Origin: Actinobacteria bacterium IMCC26207
GTDB lineage: Bacteria; Actinomycetota; Acidimicrobiia; Acidimicrobiales; Microtrichaceae
Assembly: GCA_001025035.1 (NCBI GenBank)
Contig: LCZK01000010.1
Location: 186,001-250,000 of the forward strand
Direction of reading: 5' to 3'
DNA length: 64,000 bases
A program made the translations under genes and the position numbers. The notes under the pieces are model-generated. The model searched no databases, was not told where the DNA came from, and saw only the letters and a list, made by a program, of their open reading frames with translations. Position 1 is the stretch's first letter; the number at the start of each line of letters is the position of its first letter. Of the stretch, positions 18,101 to 26,746 are shown piece by piece.

Positions 18101-18437
18101 CCTGAACGATTGCCTTGGTTCCAGTCAGAAAGGGATTCTTGCCCTTGTCGCCTGTCAACGATTCGTCGAGCACCTTGGTTGCATTGTTTGAAATCGCGGC
18201 CAGCAGGGCAGCCTTAGTTCGGCCGCCCACCTCGTCGCCCAAAAGTATTCGAATCTTGTCGAGCTTCTGCCATTCGCCATCTAGCTCAAGCAGTGCGCCG
18301 ATCTCAAAATACCCCGTCGCTATGTCAACCGAAGCCGCAAGTTGACACCAGTCTTTGAGGTACTCCAGTCCTTGCCGGCCACCTTTGCTGTTATCCACGA
18401 TGAACAGTGGTTCATGCACAGCACCCTTTTCGCTCAA
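15150..18437 (-). CDS. PLD-nuclease/SNF2-family helicase
   Basis: This 1,095-aa protein is the first gene of the operon. Residues ~1-190 are a phospholipase-D-type nuclease domain with HAKAYI near 130 and GSSNFT near 151 (one HxK half-site, so dimerisation is expected). The rest is an SF2/SNF2 motor: Walker A GVGLGKT near 266, DEAHH near 357, LTATPINNS, and C-terminal motifs VLIFTEY, TDVLSEGLNLQ and QRIGRVDRR near 860. Such proteins translocate on duplex DNA. SNF2 helicases and PLD proteins are separate components (DrmD, DrmC) of class 1 DISARM, whereas here they are fused. The start is TTG at 18437 with GGGAGG 5 nt upstream; no ATG gives a better fit. The upstream region is shared with the + strand operon starting at 18643. 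Confidence 0.9.
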   Translation of the reverse strand: MSEKGAVHEPLFIVDNSKGGRQGLEYLKDWCQLAASVDIATGYFEIGALLELDGEWQKLDKIRILLGDEVGGRTKAALLAAISNNATKVLDESLTGDKGKNPFLTGTKAIVQAITSGQIECRVYNKDKFHAKAYITHGRMEIIGSRALVGSSNFTRPGLTQNVELNIMQESSSEVAQLQAWFDKHWEDGVDVSESVLATIERHTRPFTPFEIYARSLKELFVGHEENDADWEQHRSVMFPKLDLYQQEAYWAMLGIAEKYRGAFLCDGVGLGKTFVGLMLLERLIMRDKKRVVLFAPKAVVDSVWTPEIRKHLDHIGGVSGIADYSSLSVFSHTDLTRIGDFPERFRRITELADAVVIDEAHHFRNRGSLGPLEDEDGWDGPDKRSRYYRLFELIADSPTKELFMLTATPINNSLNDFRNMVELFTRGQDDYFARTIGVNSLSARLNAITRDIRLRHEAEAAQAARRASGAIAAPLQRDTTRVDAVAGEESLGSVIAEEEIADNAVEAIEVLSADELFKNLVVQRSRAYARQSQIQETGAAAAFPERDDPKVAEYSLKKSYGVLLDMVETAFRRDRPLFSLAMYYPLAYYTGPDTDVDPFENGRQQQVVGLIRTSFLKRFESSVYAFERSCDRLMRKLMAFVEVHSESASERSAYDAWLGRHEKLLAYTSARRLDLFPDTNEDEDDEDIVPPELVIAAELKRLDRSEYDLPTMLDESLEDLEQIAKLLEASKKLTPKKDDKLNALLKLLKGKAVDGNKVLIFTEYADTARYLKKHLIAAGIVGVAEVDSGVAGDRTEILRRFSPYYNGTSSGELAASGKDEITVLITTDVLSEGLNLQDASRMVNYDIHWNPVRLMQRIGRVDRRLNPEVEDLMVRDHPELKKDRGRIRFWNFLPPAELNSILSLYSNVTKKTLLISETLGIEHGLLLTPDDKFGILKEFSHQYEGKISPIEELHLEYQRLLREHPELEGRLTALPAGIFSGRKPTDTGTSGVFLCFRLPALDPTLEEFTLDAGVTKWYLLPAGSEEILDDAALIAGHIRSEPDTPRQASGRDADLIAIRDKVLKHIKNSYMKRLNVPMSAPDPVLVAWLELTVA

Positions 18438-18642
18438 CTGAGCCTCCCATCCAGAAATAGGAAGGTTACAAGATGATTCTTCAGGCGGCTGCCTGCATAT
18501 ACAGTGAGCTTCGTGCGATCGCTACTGCGGTAGCCGCTGCCAACGATGCGACGGCGTGAGCCTCCGAATTTTTCACCGGCCGTGAATCCCCACCGGCAGT
18601 GCCCCGGGGTAATTGTCCTACCTAAGACCTACACTCCGCCGG
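18438..18642. promoter_or_regulatory. Divergent intergenic region between two putative defence operons
   Basis: 205 bp separate the PLD-helicase (minus) and the sigma-like gene (plus). It holds an inverted repeat GCTAC-TGCG-GTAGC (about 18520-18533) and an AT-rich stretch with ATATACAG near 18498 that could be a -10 element. No confident -35/-10 pair is seen in either direction. A short C/G-rich inverted region (CACCGGCCGTG, then CCCCACCGGC) precedes the plus gene. An operator role for the GCTAC/GTAGC repeat is inference. Confidence 0.35.
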
Positions 18643-20571
18643 ATGAAACTTGACCAAGCGCTACTCCAAGATGCGCTACCAGGAATTGAGAACCTGCTGG
18701 GTACCCCCTCGGAGGATCTGCTCGGTGGCCCACTGCATCGCTTCTTAGAGGGCCACAATCGGCTGAGTTGGGCAGCGATTGCGAGCATGACGGAACAAGA
18801 GATTGCACTCGTGCGCAACGTGGGACCCATTCGAACTAAGAAAGTCCTTTCGAACATTGCATCCCTCATCGCTCAGGAAGGTGTTGAGGTAGTTGGGAAC
18901 ACACTCTCAACGCAGTCGACGCAATCGAAGACTGTCTCAGGCGCAATTCAAGAGATTGCCTCTTGGGCAGTTGCAACGGGCCAAACGGGATCGGTGTTTG
19001 AGGCTCTGCTTGCTGCCTTGGCCCCCGCTTCGGCTGACCTGAGTATTCCTTCTGGAGCGCTCAGCTCATTGCGCTCCACGTCGGTGCTAGAGCTTTCGGA
19101 CCCGGAGCAGGTAGCTCTGTATGACCCTGAGCTGGTTGCGAAACGCGTGCTGGAAAGTTTCGATGACCGCGAGCGAATCATCCTTGACCGAGTTCTCAGT
19201 TTTGATAAGCGACAGGTCCCAACTCTGGCAGTTCTTGGCGCCGAACTAGGACTAGTCAGCGAGCGAGTAAGGCAGATCGAGGTGATCGTCAAAGAGAAGC
19301 TGGGGATTGAGCTCGCTCGCCCCGAGGCGCAGGCACTTGTTGCGGCTGCGGACCGTTTAAGGGCGCGGCTGGGCGCTGCGGCACCTGCCGAGTTGCTGTC
19401 ACAGTTGTTTGATCAGTACCCGCCAGACCAAATTGACCAATTGATCCTCTACATGGCAGGCCCATATCAATTTGATGGCGACTGGTATGTCTTTTCTGAG
19501 CTTGCCGAATTTGATAGCTGTGTTCTTGCTGCATTTGATTCAGCACAAGAGGGCGGGGTTGCCTCTCAAGATGCAGTTTCGGATGCTCTTGCCGAAATAG
19601 GGGTGCGGTCCGAATACGTCGAACAGGCACTCAATAACCCGAAGCTCCTAGTTGTGGACGGTCAGGTACTTGATTGGACAGGATCCATGGCAGAGAAGGC
19701 CGAGCGAGTGTTGCAGATGACGGGTCGGCCAATGCTCATGGGCGAGATAGCTGAGATTGTTCAGCCATCCAGTAGCCGCGGAATGGCAAATCAAGTTCAG
19801 GGGAGCGCGAGCATCAGCCGGGTCGGGAAAGCAAGGTATGCGCTGGCTAGCTGGGACCTTGGTGAGTATCAGGGCATTGTGCCCGCGATGCTTGAGAGGT
19901 TGGCTGAGGGCCCCGTGCCGATCAGTGTCCTCGGGGCGGAGCTCGCCGAGGAGTTCGGTATCAGCCCGCAGTCAGTAGTTATTCACTCCACAACCAACCC
20001 GGCCTTTCTGAAGGATGGGGACCGAGTGATGCTGCGGCCCCAGGATCAGCCGTACGTACCCTCTGCAACCTTGGAGTCAACTGCTCACTGCTATGTAGTC
20101 GGCGGAGTTTGGGCAATGAGAGTCCAAGTCGACAGAGATGTTCTTCGAGGAAGCGGCAGGCAGATCCCCGAGGCGATGGGTGTCCACCTTGGTGTTGAAC
20201 CGCTAGGGCGGGGCTCGGTTGATTCCCCGGTTGGCACAATTAATCTTCACTGGGGGCAGTACCCGGCAATTGGCAGTCTGAGAGCCCTTGCCGGATCGGT
20301 TGACGCCGACGAAGGTGATTGGCTCTTCATCCGTCGAGTCACGCCCTCCTCAATCGACGTGTCGTTGCTTCGCTCCTCTGAAGTCCCGACAGACCCAGCT
20401 GCCAAGCTCTGCGCTTTGGTCGGTTCAGCCGGATCAACTCATGACATTGAGCGAGTGCTCGCTGATGCCCTGGGCCTGAAGGGAACCATTAATCACGACC
20501 TAACCGAGGAGCGCGATGTGTTGGTGGCCCGAAGGGAACACGATCTTGTAGATCTGCTTGCAGAGCTATAA
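18643..20571 (+). CDS. Sigma-70 region 4-like / HARE-HTH DNA-binding protein
   Basis: The ~642-aa protein appears to be a DNA-binding regulator or adaptor built from RNA-polymerase-like modules. A helix-hairpin-helix-like segment (LVRNVGPIRTKKVL) lies at ~56-70. A sigma region 4 helix-turn-helix spans ~172-221: FDDRERIILDRVL, a TLAVLGAELG helix and the recognition helix SERVRQIE. The middle and C-terminal parts carry winged-helix units of the type 'AERVLQMTGRPMLMGEIAE ... VGKARYALASWDL', as in HARE-HTH and RpoE-delta-like domains. Sigma regions 2 and 3 are absent, so it is not a classical sigma factor. The start is uncertain: TTG at 18613 is in frame, but ATG 18643 removes an unconserved Arg-rich leader. 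It heads a four-gene operon with two helicases. Confidence 0.75.
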   Translation: MKLDQALLQDALPGIENLLGTPSEDLLGGPLHRFLEGHNRLSWAAIASMTEQEIALVRNVGPIRTKKVLSNIASLIAQEGVEVVGNTLSTQSTQSKTVSGAIQEIASWAVATGQTGSVFEALLAALAPASADLSIPSGALSSLRSTSVLELSDPEQVALYDPELVAKRVLESFDDRERIILDRVLSFDKRQVPTLAVLGAELGLVSERVRQIEVIVKEKLGIELARPEAQALVAAADRLRARLGAAAPAELLSQLFDQYPPDQIDQLILYMAGPYQFDGDWYVFSELAEFDSCVLAAFDSAQEGGVASQDAVSDALAEIGVRSEYVEQALNNPKLLVVDGQVLDWTGSMAEKAERVLQMTGRPMLMGEIAEIVQPSSSRGMANQVQGSASISRVGKARYALASWDLGEYQGIVPAMLERLAEGPVPISVLGAELAEEFGISPQSVVIHSTTNPAFLKDGDRVMLRPQDQPYVPSATLESTAHCYVVGGVWAMRVQVDRDVLRGSGRQIPEAMGVHLGVEPLGRGSVDSPVGTINLHWGQYPAIGSLRALAGSVDADEGDWLFIRRVTPSSIDVSLLRSSEVPTDPAAKLCALVGSAGSTHDIERVLADALGLKGTINHDLTEERDVLVARREHDLVDLLAEL

Positions 20572-20654
20572 GAAGAATCCATCACTAACGTGTAAAGGTT
20601 CGTAATCGGCTGCTTGACCATGGATGGTCCCCACAAGTGAGACGATGGAGACGG

Positions 20655-22721
20655 ATGGACGTAGAAGAAGACGCCGCAGAAGTAGATGCCTATACCCCCC
20701 TTGTTACCCGCGGCTTTGAGCTTGTCCCTTGGCAGCTAGCGGCTGTCGATGCCTGGGTGAAGGGGTTCCAACAACCATTTTCCGGTTCCCTTGAGGTGTT
20801 TACCGGGGGTGGCAAAACCCTGCTGGCGATAACAGCAATGGCTGAAGCTGCGCAGGAAGAACCGCTACTAAAAGTTGCAGTGGTAGTCCCGACCGAGGCG
20901 CTTGCTAGACAGTGGATTGCAAACATCTCGAAGTTCACGAATATCGCAGCTGACCAGATCGGAATGATGGGTGCTGGCGGCAAAGCTGATCTTCACCAAG
21001 TGCGAATTTTGGTTTGCGTCCTCAACAGCGCCGCCAAAAAGCTGCCAGACATGGCAGCCGACATTGCTCCGCTCATGTTGATCGTCGACGAGTGCCATCG
21101 AGCCGGTGCACCATCGTTTGCCAGAGTGCTCGACACGCCAGCGCAGTTTCGAATGGGGCTGTCAGCGACTCCCGATCGTGAGGAGCTTGACGAAAATGGC
21201 GAACCCCTTGTGTTTGACGAGCAGCGGGTAGGAAAGGCTCTTGGCGGAGTGGTGTATCGGTTCTCGCTAAAAGATGCGCGAGAAATTGGGTGGCTACCCG
21301 ACTACAAGATCTCTCACCACGGAATCACGTTGACTGAAGACGAGAGGAATAAGTACAAAGAGCTCAGTCGGTACGTTGATGATCTTGCAGAGAAGCTCCG
21401 GCAGTTCGGAGTGGACTCATCTCGAGCCTTCAGCATGCAACGGCAACAGGGTGAGACCGGCGATCTGGCTCGGGCCTATGTTGGCGCAACGGCTAAACGT
21501 AAGGACTTTCTGTATCGCGCGAAAGATCGTTCGCGTGTTGCCGCAAAGATTGTTAGTGATGCAATGCAGAGTCGAACGCGAAGGGTGCTGCTGTTTCACG
21601 AGCGTGTGGCAGAGGCAACTGACCTGTATCAGCAACTTGGTGTTTTGTTGCCCGAGGTAAAGGTCGTGCTCGAGCATTCACAGCTTCCCGATTCTGTCCG
21701 AAAGTCCGCGCTAGCTGAATTCCGCACAGGTGAAGCACCAGTTTTGGTATCGGTGAAGTCGCTCATTGAAGGTATTGATGTGCCCGAGGCTGACGTAGGT
21801 GTTTCAGTTGCATCATCGTCAAGTGTGCGCCAGCGGATTCAGGCTCTTGGTCGAGTACTTCGACGAACCTTCGATGACGAGTCGATGGAGCCAAAAGTGG
21901 CCGAGATGCACGTGTTGTATGTCGCCAAGACCGTGGATGAGCTCATTTATGCAAAGGAAGACTGGGGTGATCTGACCGGCGACGCCGAGAACTCCTATTG
22001 GCTTTGGTCGAATGACCCTGACGCTGCACCCGCTCAGCAGGAAGGGCCCCCTGCTAGCCCCCGTCCAACGGAAGATCAGGAATGGGAGCGCCTTGGCCAG
22101 CGATCACCAGCAGAGCCAGTCCTTTGGGAAGGAGCCTTTGTCGGGCAGGAGTACAGCGTTGACACGCTCGGGAATCTCCGCAACATGCACGGAACGTTGA
22201 TCGCCAACCCGCAGGGTGTGAGCCAGATGGTTCAGGCTGTGCGAAAGAGCCCCGGGGGAAAGTTCCGTGTCACGCCACTGCATCGTCTGGTCCTTATTGC
22301 CAGCGATGGAAAGGAGCGAAATGGTATCTGGGTGGCAGGGCAGCTTTCAGTGCCGTTCGCAGCAGTTGAGGAGCCGCTCCAAGCCGAGGCTGAAGCAGTT
22401 GATGTTGAGACTCTCAAGCCTGGCGAACGATATCTTGGGCCCGCTAACGCAGACGGTGGCACTTTCAAGATTCGTCAGAAACAAGGCGGGGTGATTGAGC
22501 AAAAAGTTGGGCGTTCGGTCATGTTTGCCCTCACCGAGAGTGAAGCTCACCCTGACCTAGCTGCCAATGCCGTCCGACTGCTTGCAGCTTGGAAGTCCGC
22601 TCTAGATTTTGGACTGACCGTGAAGCTCAATGGGTTAGGTCATGTATGGTACGAAGCCGAGGGGGAGCGAAGGTTCCTAGTTTCAGCGCCGGGCGGGTTT
22701 GTCTGGCCAGAAGACCCCTAA
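20655..22721 (+). CDS. SSL2/XPB-like DEAD/DEAH-box helicase
   Basis: The ~688-aa SF2 helicase has Walker A TGGGKTLLA near residue 50, DECH near 144, motif III GLSATPDRE, and C-terminal motifs SLIEGIDVPEAD and QRIQALGRVLRR. The two RecA domains occupy ~1-450. The C-terminal ~230 residues form an unassigned extension beginning with an acidic/Pro linker. The start was chosen at ATG 20655, with GGAG 4 nt upstream; GTG 20637 is in frame and equally possible. The gene is 83 bp after the sigma-like gene and 34 bp before the small repeat protein gene. The role (duplex opening during interference or repair) is inferred. Confidence 0.85.
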   Translation: MDVEEDAAEVDAYTPLVTRGFELVPWQLAAVDAWVKGFQQPFSGSLEVFTGGGKTLLAITAMAEAAQEEPLLKVAVVVPTEALARQWIANISKFTNIAADQIGMMGAGGKADLHQVRILVCVLNSAAKKLPDMAADIAPLMLIVDECHRAGAPSFARVLDTPAQFRMGLSATPDREELDENGEPLVFDEQRVGKALGGVVYRFSLKDAREIGWLPDYKISHHGITLTEDERNKYKELSRYVDDLAEKLRQFGVDSSRAFSMQRQQGETGDLARAYVGATAKRKDFLYRAKDRSRVAAKIVSDAMQSRTRRVLLFHERVAEATDLYQQLGVLLPEVKVVLEHSQLPDSVRKSALAEFRTGEAPVLVSVKSLIEGIDVPEADVGVSVASSSSVRQRIQALGRVLRRTFDDESMEPKVAEMHVLYVAKTVDELIYAKEDWGDLTGDAENSYWLWSNDPDAAPAQQEGPPASPRPTEDQEWERLGQRSPAEPVLWEGAFVGQEYSVDTLGNLRNMHGTLIANPQGVSQMVQAVRKSPGGKFRVTPLHRLVLIASDGKERNGIWVAGQLSVPFAAVEEPLQAEAEAVDVETLKPGERYLGPANADGGTFKIRQKQGGVIEQKVGRSVMFALTESEAHPDLAANAVRLLAAWKSALDFGLTVKLNGLGHVWYEAEGERRFLVSAPGGFVWPEDP

Positions 22722-22755
22722 GAATTGTTAAATCTTCACAGGTAGGAGAGGACCT

Positions 22756-23418
22756 ATGGCTGTTATTTATCCCGGGAACATCCCAGCAAATGTTGGCAAG
22801 GACGCCAAGTATTCCGTGGTAAGCGGAGCAGATGGGTATGAGGTTCGCTTGGTGTATCGAGTGAGTAAGCGTGAGAAGCAGCTTCTCACCACGGCTGCCC
22901 ATCCGAATCTTGTTGAGATGGTCAACGCAGTGAAGAAGGAACATAACGGTACCCCTGGTGGTGCGTTCTACATCAACGAGTTTCTAGATGTGCTGGTACC
23001 CACCGCCGATAGCGGGTGCTACTTCGCTGGTACCTACCGTGAAACTCTGGCCTTTGATATGGAGGGCACCAAAGTTTCGGCTCTCTCCCCCGAGGGGCTG
23101 GAGCCCGGGGATGAATGGCCGGGCCCGCGCGTGGGAATCCGCTACAAGCTGAAAGCCGGCGGACGCGATATTTCGTACACGCGCAAGGACGGTTCACGAG
23201 AGACTGAGCATTGCCTTTCTGACGTTCACGATTCGACTCAGGCTGCAGCGTTAGCGAAACGGATTGCTCGGGTGAAGGGCGACAGCGGCGGGCGGATTTA
23301 TCTGAACGAGGCGGCGGAGTTTTTCGGTCCGCCAAGCGACCCCGGCGACCCTTTTGTTTACCTAGGACCGCTCGGCGATGACCTTTGGTTTCCGCCGCCC
23401 TCGGTTCCCCGCCCATGA
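22756..23418 (+). CDS. Unknown 220-aa protein with internal duplication
   Basis: No family recognised. The ATG at 22756 follows AGGAGAGGACC. The protein looks like two copies of one ~100-residue unit: the first has 'NGTPGGAFYINEFLDVLVP' then a Tyr/Phe-rich turn, and the second has 'GDSGGRIYLNEAAEFFGP' then a similar turn, each preceded by a Lys/Arg-rich helix. The C-terminus is Pro-rich. It overlaps the helicase that follows (ATGA at 23415-23418), so it is probably a co-translated accessory subunit, perhaps an adaptor binding the helicase. Confidence 0.7.
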   Translation: MAVIYPGNIPANVGKDAKYSVVSGADGYEVRLVYRVSKREKQLLTTAAHPNLVEMVNAVKKEHNGTPGGAFYINEFLDVLVPTADSGCYFAGTYRETLAFDMEGTKVSALSPEGLEPGDEWPGPRVGIRYKLKAGGRDISYTRKDGSRETEHCLSDVHDSTQAAALAKRIARVKGDSGGRIYLNEAAEFFGPPSDPGDPFVYLGPLGDDLWFPPPSVPRP

Positions 23419-26400
23419 GTCAGGCGAGCACCATCTGGACCTCCGCTCGTGTTGACGGAATTCCCGTACCCTCGGCCGGGCTGAGAGCAAATAGCTATAG
23501 GGACGAGTCGCAGTGGACTGTGCGAGTCCATGCAGAGTTCTTTGATTGGTTGTATGACCCGAGCGAGGACCGTGATCTTCAAAAGCGCGCCCGCTATTGC
23601 CTTGGCGAGCTTCTGACGACTGGCGGGTGTGCCAGACGAAAGAACGTCAAGGGCGAGGGGAAAGGCTGGGTACGAACGCAGCTTGGTGGCACAGGCGGGA
23701 GTCACTACTACTTGTGGTGGGCACCCTCCGGGTATCCGGCAGTAGATGGCTCGGGTTTAGAGACAGGTGAGGTCTTGGTGCGTGAGGTTCGCCACCATGA
23801 TGATACGAATCAGAGCCTTGATCCAGGGTCTCCCGATGACTGGCATGTTCTTAAAGCCAAAGACATCTTGGACGTCGAAGAATCAGAGCTGACCGAAGGT
23901 CAGCAGCAGGTTGGGGCACTTGAGGGTAAGCCAATCCGAATCGTGAAGGGTTCCCCAGGGAGTGGAAAGACCACATCGATGCAGCAGGCTGCGTCAAACG
24001 TCTGGGGCGACAAGCTGCTCTACCTCACCTACAGCAGCAAGCTAAAGGAGGAGGCTGAGAACTACTTCACCTCGTTCGCCCCGGCTAACACCAGCGTTAG
24101 CTGCATGACCTTTGGGAAGCTCATGAAAGAGCTCGGAAGTGATGTTCCGGGGGTTGAGTCCCCAATGCAATTGGCGGATTTAATAGCAAAATTCGAATCG
24201 AAAACGAGTACGCAACGTCCTCAACTCGGCAGGTGGGCAAACAGCGGGAGCGAACTTTACGCCGAGCTCCACGCACATTCATTTGGGAAGGCCCTGCCAG
24301 TTGAGTTCCGCTCCAGTGCAGCATGCTCCAAGGTCTACGTTGAGCCGGGGGAGTACAAGGCCCTCAGAGCTGCGGATTTGAATGGGAAGGTTGCCCTAGC
24401 GGCAGCGAAGGCCGCAAAATTTATAGGCACGAACGGCTTCGCAGAGGAGCTCTTCCCATCCGTGGTTGCGGCTCGGAAGCTCCTTGACAGTTCCTGCGCC
24501 GATTTGCCCGAAAATTTTGTGGGCATCTCTGCAGTCATGATCGACGAGGTTCAGGATCTAACGGCCGTGGAGGCCTTCTTCTTACTGACTGTTGTCGGAC
24601 GGATTGGCCTCCAATCGGGGCAGATGCCCCACCTGTTCGTTGCAGGTGATGAGGCTCAAACTGTTAGACCAACAGCATTTGACTGGGGCATATTTGGCGA
24701 CCTCTTAACACTTGCGCTGGGGGATGCAGCATCTCAGCGTGAGGAGATCGCACTTCAGTCAAATATGCGTTCTCCAAAGTCGGTAGCCAATCTCATCAAA
24801 TCCACAAAGAGCCACTACAAGCTGCTTCACAGGGAGGATCGTCCTGGTGATATGAGCTACATCGAGTCTGATTCCGACCGTGATGGCAAGGTTCTTTACT
24901 GTCACGCTCCTTTAGGCGATGACTGGAACAGCCTGGTGAAGCTGTTTGAGTCTCAGAGCTCAGCGCAGTTTGTCTACCCCGGAATGATTGTGCCGGAGGT
25001 GCTAAGCGCAGGACCAGCCGACATCGCGACTGCTGATCAGGTCAAGGGTTTGGGCTATGACCTCGTCGGAGTGGTTGATGCTGGTGAACGCCAATCTGAG
25101 CTTGTAAAGCTTGCGGCCAAAGTTGCAGAGAACGACGACAAGATGTCGGGCTCGCTCGGGCGAATCATGGCTGATCAGTTCCGAGTAGCAGTTTCTCGCT
25201 CCCAAGAAAATGTGGTTCTCCTTGACACTGGCAAGACAGATCGAAGCGAAGAGATCCAAGATCTTGTGTCCGACTATCCCGACCTACTGGTCAGAGTCGA
25301 CGTAGCTGGATTAGGGCAACACCTAGAGGAGGATGTTGATCTCGTTGACCTCATTCAAAACCGAATTGATGACGCCCGCGGGTTGCTTGCGAACGACCCT
25401 GCTTGGGCACTCAAAAAGGCGAGGGCCGCTGTAGATCTGATTCCTCGGGCGGAGCAGGCAAGCGAGCTAATAGATGTCCTGCGCCGTGATGTCTACCGAA
25501 TTGCTGGTCTGGCGGCAGCTTTGGCTGCCGACGTAGCTGATCAGTTATCGAAAAATACAGACGCCACTAGCCTGCGTGCTGAAGCGACAGAACTACTTGC
25601 GAAGGTTGCACTTGATACGGCGTACTTAGCGCTCCAAGATCTACACGCATCGGTCACAGCTGATACCGGTGAACCTGACCCATCGATTGTGCAGAGAGCA
25701 GCTAAACAATTTGCAACGGTCGCTGCTGACCTCCCGGAGCTACTTCCCATCTTGAAGTCGGACTTGTCGACTTGGCTCTCTTTGGTTGCCGAGAGCGGGT
25801 TCGCTGACTCGCATGACATTGAACTCTCAATCGCCGCATCACAATCTGCTGCTGAACAGTTTGTTGCCGATCAACCAGACAAGGAACGGCTTCACAAGCA
25901 GGCATTGTTGAGGACAGCTGAACTCGCTGAGGAGGCGGAGCAATTCGAGAGGGCGCTACTTTGCCTCGACGAGGTCGAAGATGCAGATGTTGATACAAAA
26001 GCCCGTTGCCTAGAGGGTGTAGGGCGTTGGGGTGATGCTATTGAGGAATATGAGGTCAATGATCGTCCGTTCGATGCCCTCCGATGTGCTCGCCAGATTC
26101 CCGATTTTGTGAAGGCAATTGAATTAGCCAAAGGCGTAGCTCCAGAGCAGGTTGGTCGACTGAAGTGGGCTCAACGGCTCATGGAGCTTGCTGACCCCTC
26201 CTTGACAGACGAAGGGATTCCTCTGACTGTTGCCGAGCGTGACAGCCTGGTTGAGCTGATGACGAACGGCATTAGTCGCGCGGTTGATGCCACCCCAACG
26301 GAAAACGCTCCAGTTGACATTCTCTGGAAGGCCGAGAAGGCGAAGCCTGAACCACCCGGGGAACTGCCACCGGCCGAGGTCACCGCGCCTGAGGTGACCA

Positions 26401-26681
26401 AGTCTTCTGATGATGAGATTGATGGAGCAGTTGAGCTCGAAGAGAGCACTTCAGAAGATTCGGATGCTCCAGAAATTCCCGTGTCACCGCAAGCTGAAGT
26501 AGTCCTGAACGTGAACGGGTACGTGACGCTTGGCGATCTTGCAGCCGAATTCAGCAAGGATCTTGGCAGCGTCACCGAACTCGCCAACAAGCTGGGCATC
26601 GCAACCGTGGGTTCTGAACTCACCATCACTGCTGCGCAGGCAGCAAGGCTTCGACGAGGTATTGCGAAGCACCTTGGGTGA
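23415..26681 (+). CDS. UvrD/Rep-like SF1 helicase with long helical C-terminus
   Basis: In this ~1,088-aa protein, residues ~160-610 contain UvrD-type SF1 motifs: Walker A GSPGSGKTT near 178, MIDEVQDL near 374, VAGDEAQT near 409 and the late motif VAVSRSQENVVLL near 590. The first ~150 residues are an unassigned N-terminal domain rich in Trp/Tyr. After ~620 comes a long alpha-helical region that looks like TPR-type repeats (ERALLCLDEVEDADVDTKAR), then an acidic Pro/Glu linker and a ~55-residue terminal domain with a possible HTH (YVTLGDLAAEF). ATG 23415 overlaps the preceding stop (ATGA) and is preferred over an in-frame TTG at 23385. It is not a recognisable GajB, which is shorter and lacks this tail. 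Confidence 0.83.
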   Translation: MSQASTIWTSARVDGIPVPSAGLRANSYRDESQWTVRVHAEFFDWLYDPSEDRDLQKRARYCLGELLTTGGCARRKNVKGEGKGWVRTQLGGTGGSHYYLWWAPSGYPAVDGSGLETGEVLVREVRHHDDTNQSLDPGSPDDWHVLKAKDILDVEESELTEGQQQVGALEGKPIRIVKGSPGSGKTTSMQQAASNVWGDKLLYLTYSSKLKEEAENYFTSFAPANTSVSCMTFGKLMKELGSDVPGVESPMQLADLIAKFESKTSTQRPQLGRWANSGSELYAELHAHSFGKALPVEFRSSAACSKVYVEPGEYKALRAADLNGKVALAAAKAAKFIGTNGFAEELFPSVVAARKLLDSSCADLPENFVGISAVMIDEVQDLTAVEAFFLLTVVGRIGLQSGQMPHLFVAGDEAQTVRPTAFDWGIFGDLLTLALGDAASQREEIALQSNMRSPKSVANLIKSTKSHYKLLHREDRPGDMSYIESDSDRDGKVLYCHAPLGDDWNSLVKLFESQSSAQFVYPGMIVPEVLSAGPADIATADQVKGLGYDLVGVVDAGERQSELVKLAAKVAENDDKMSGSLGRIMADQFRVAVSRSQENVVLLDTGKTDRSEEIQDLVSDYPDLLVRVDVAGLGQHLEEDVDLVDLIQNRIDDARGLLANDPAWALKKARAAVDLIPRAEQASELIDVLRRDVYRIAGLAAALAADVADQLSKNTDATSLRAEATELLAKVALDTAYLALQDLHASVTADTGEPDPSIVQRAAKQFATVAADLPELLPILKSDLSTWLSLVAESGFADSHDIELSIAASQSAAEQFVADQPDKERLHKQALLRTAELAEEAEQFERALLCLDEVEDADVDTKARCLEGVGRWGDAIEEYEVNDRPFDALRCARQIPDFVKAIELAKGVAPEQVGRLKWAQRLMELADPSLTDEGIPLTVAERDSLVELMTNGISRAVDATPTENAPVDILWKAEKAKPEPPGELPPAEVTAPEVTKSSDDEIDGAVELEESTSEDSDAPEIPVSPQAEVVLNVNGYVTLGDLAAEFSKDLGSVTELANKLGIATVGSELTITAAQAARLRRGIAKHLG

Positions 26682-26746
26682 GGTGCCCGGGAACTGGTTG
26701 CCCTGCCGTGTAACGCTGCGGCAATAGGTCCCGGCGCTCCACGCGA

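Noticed and set aside
7378..18437. A complete DISARM or complete BREX/Pgl system
   Set aside because: No DrmA/DrmB (DUF1998) and no PglZ, BrxC/PglY or BrxL-type gene is present in the window, so neither name can be used for the operon.
1886..26681. A Gabija system formed by the OLD-like gene and the UvrD-like helicase
   Set aside because: GajA and GajB are adjacent in known systems. Here they are ~20 kb apart, separated by other operons, and the UvrD-like protein is twice the expected size with a different tail.
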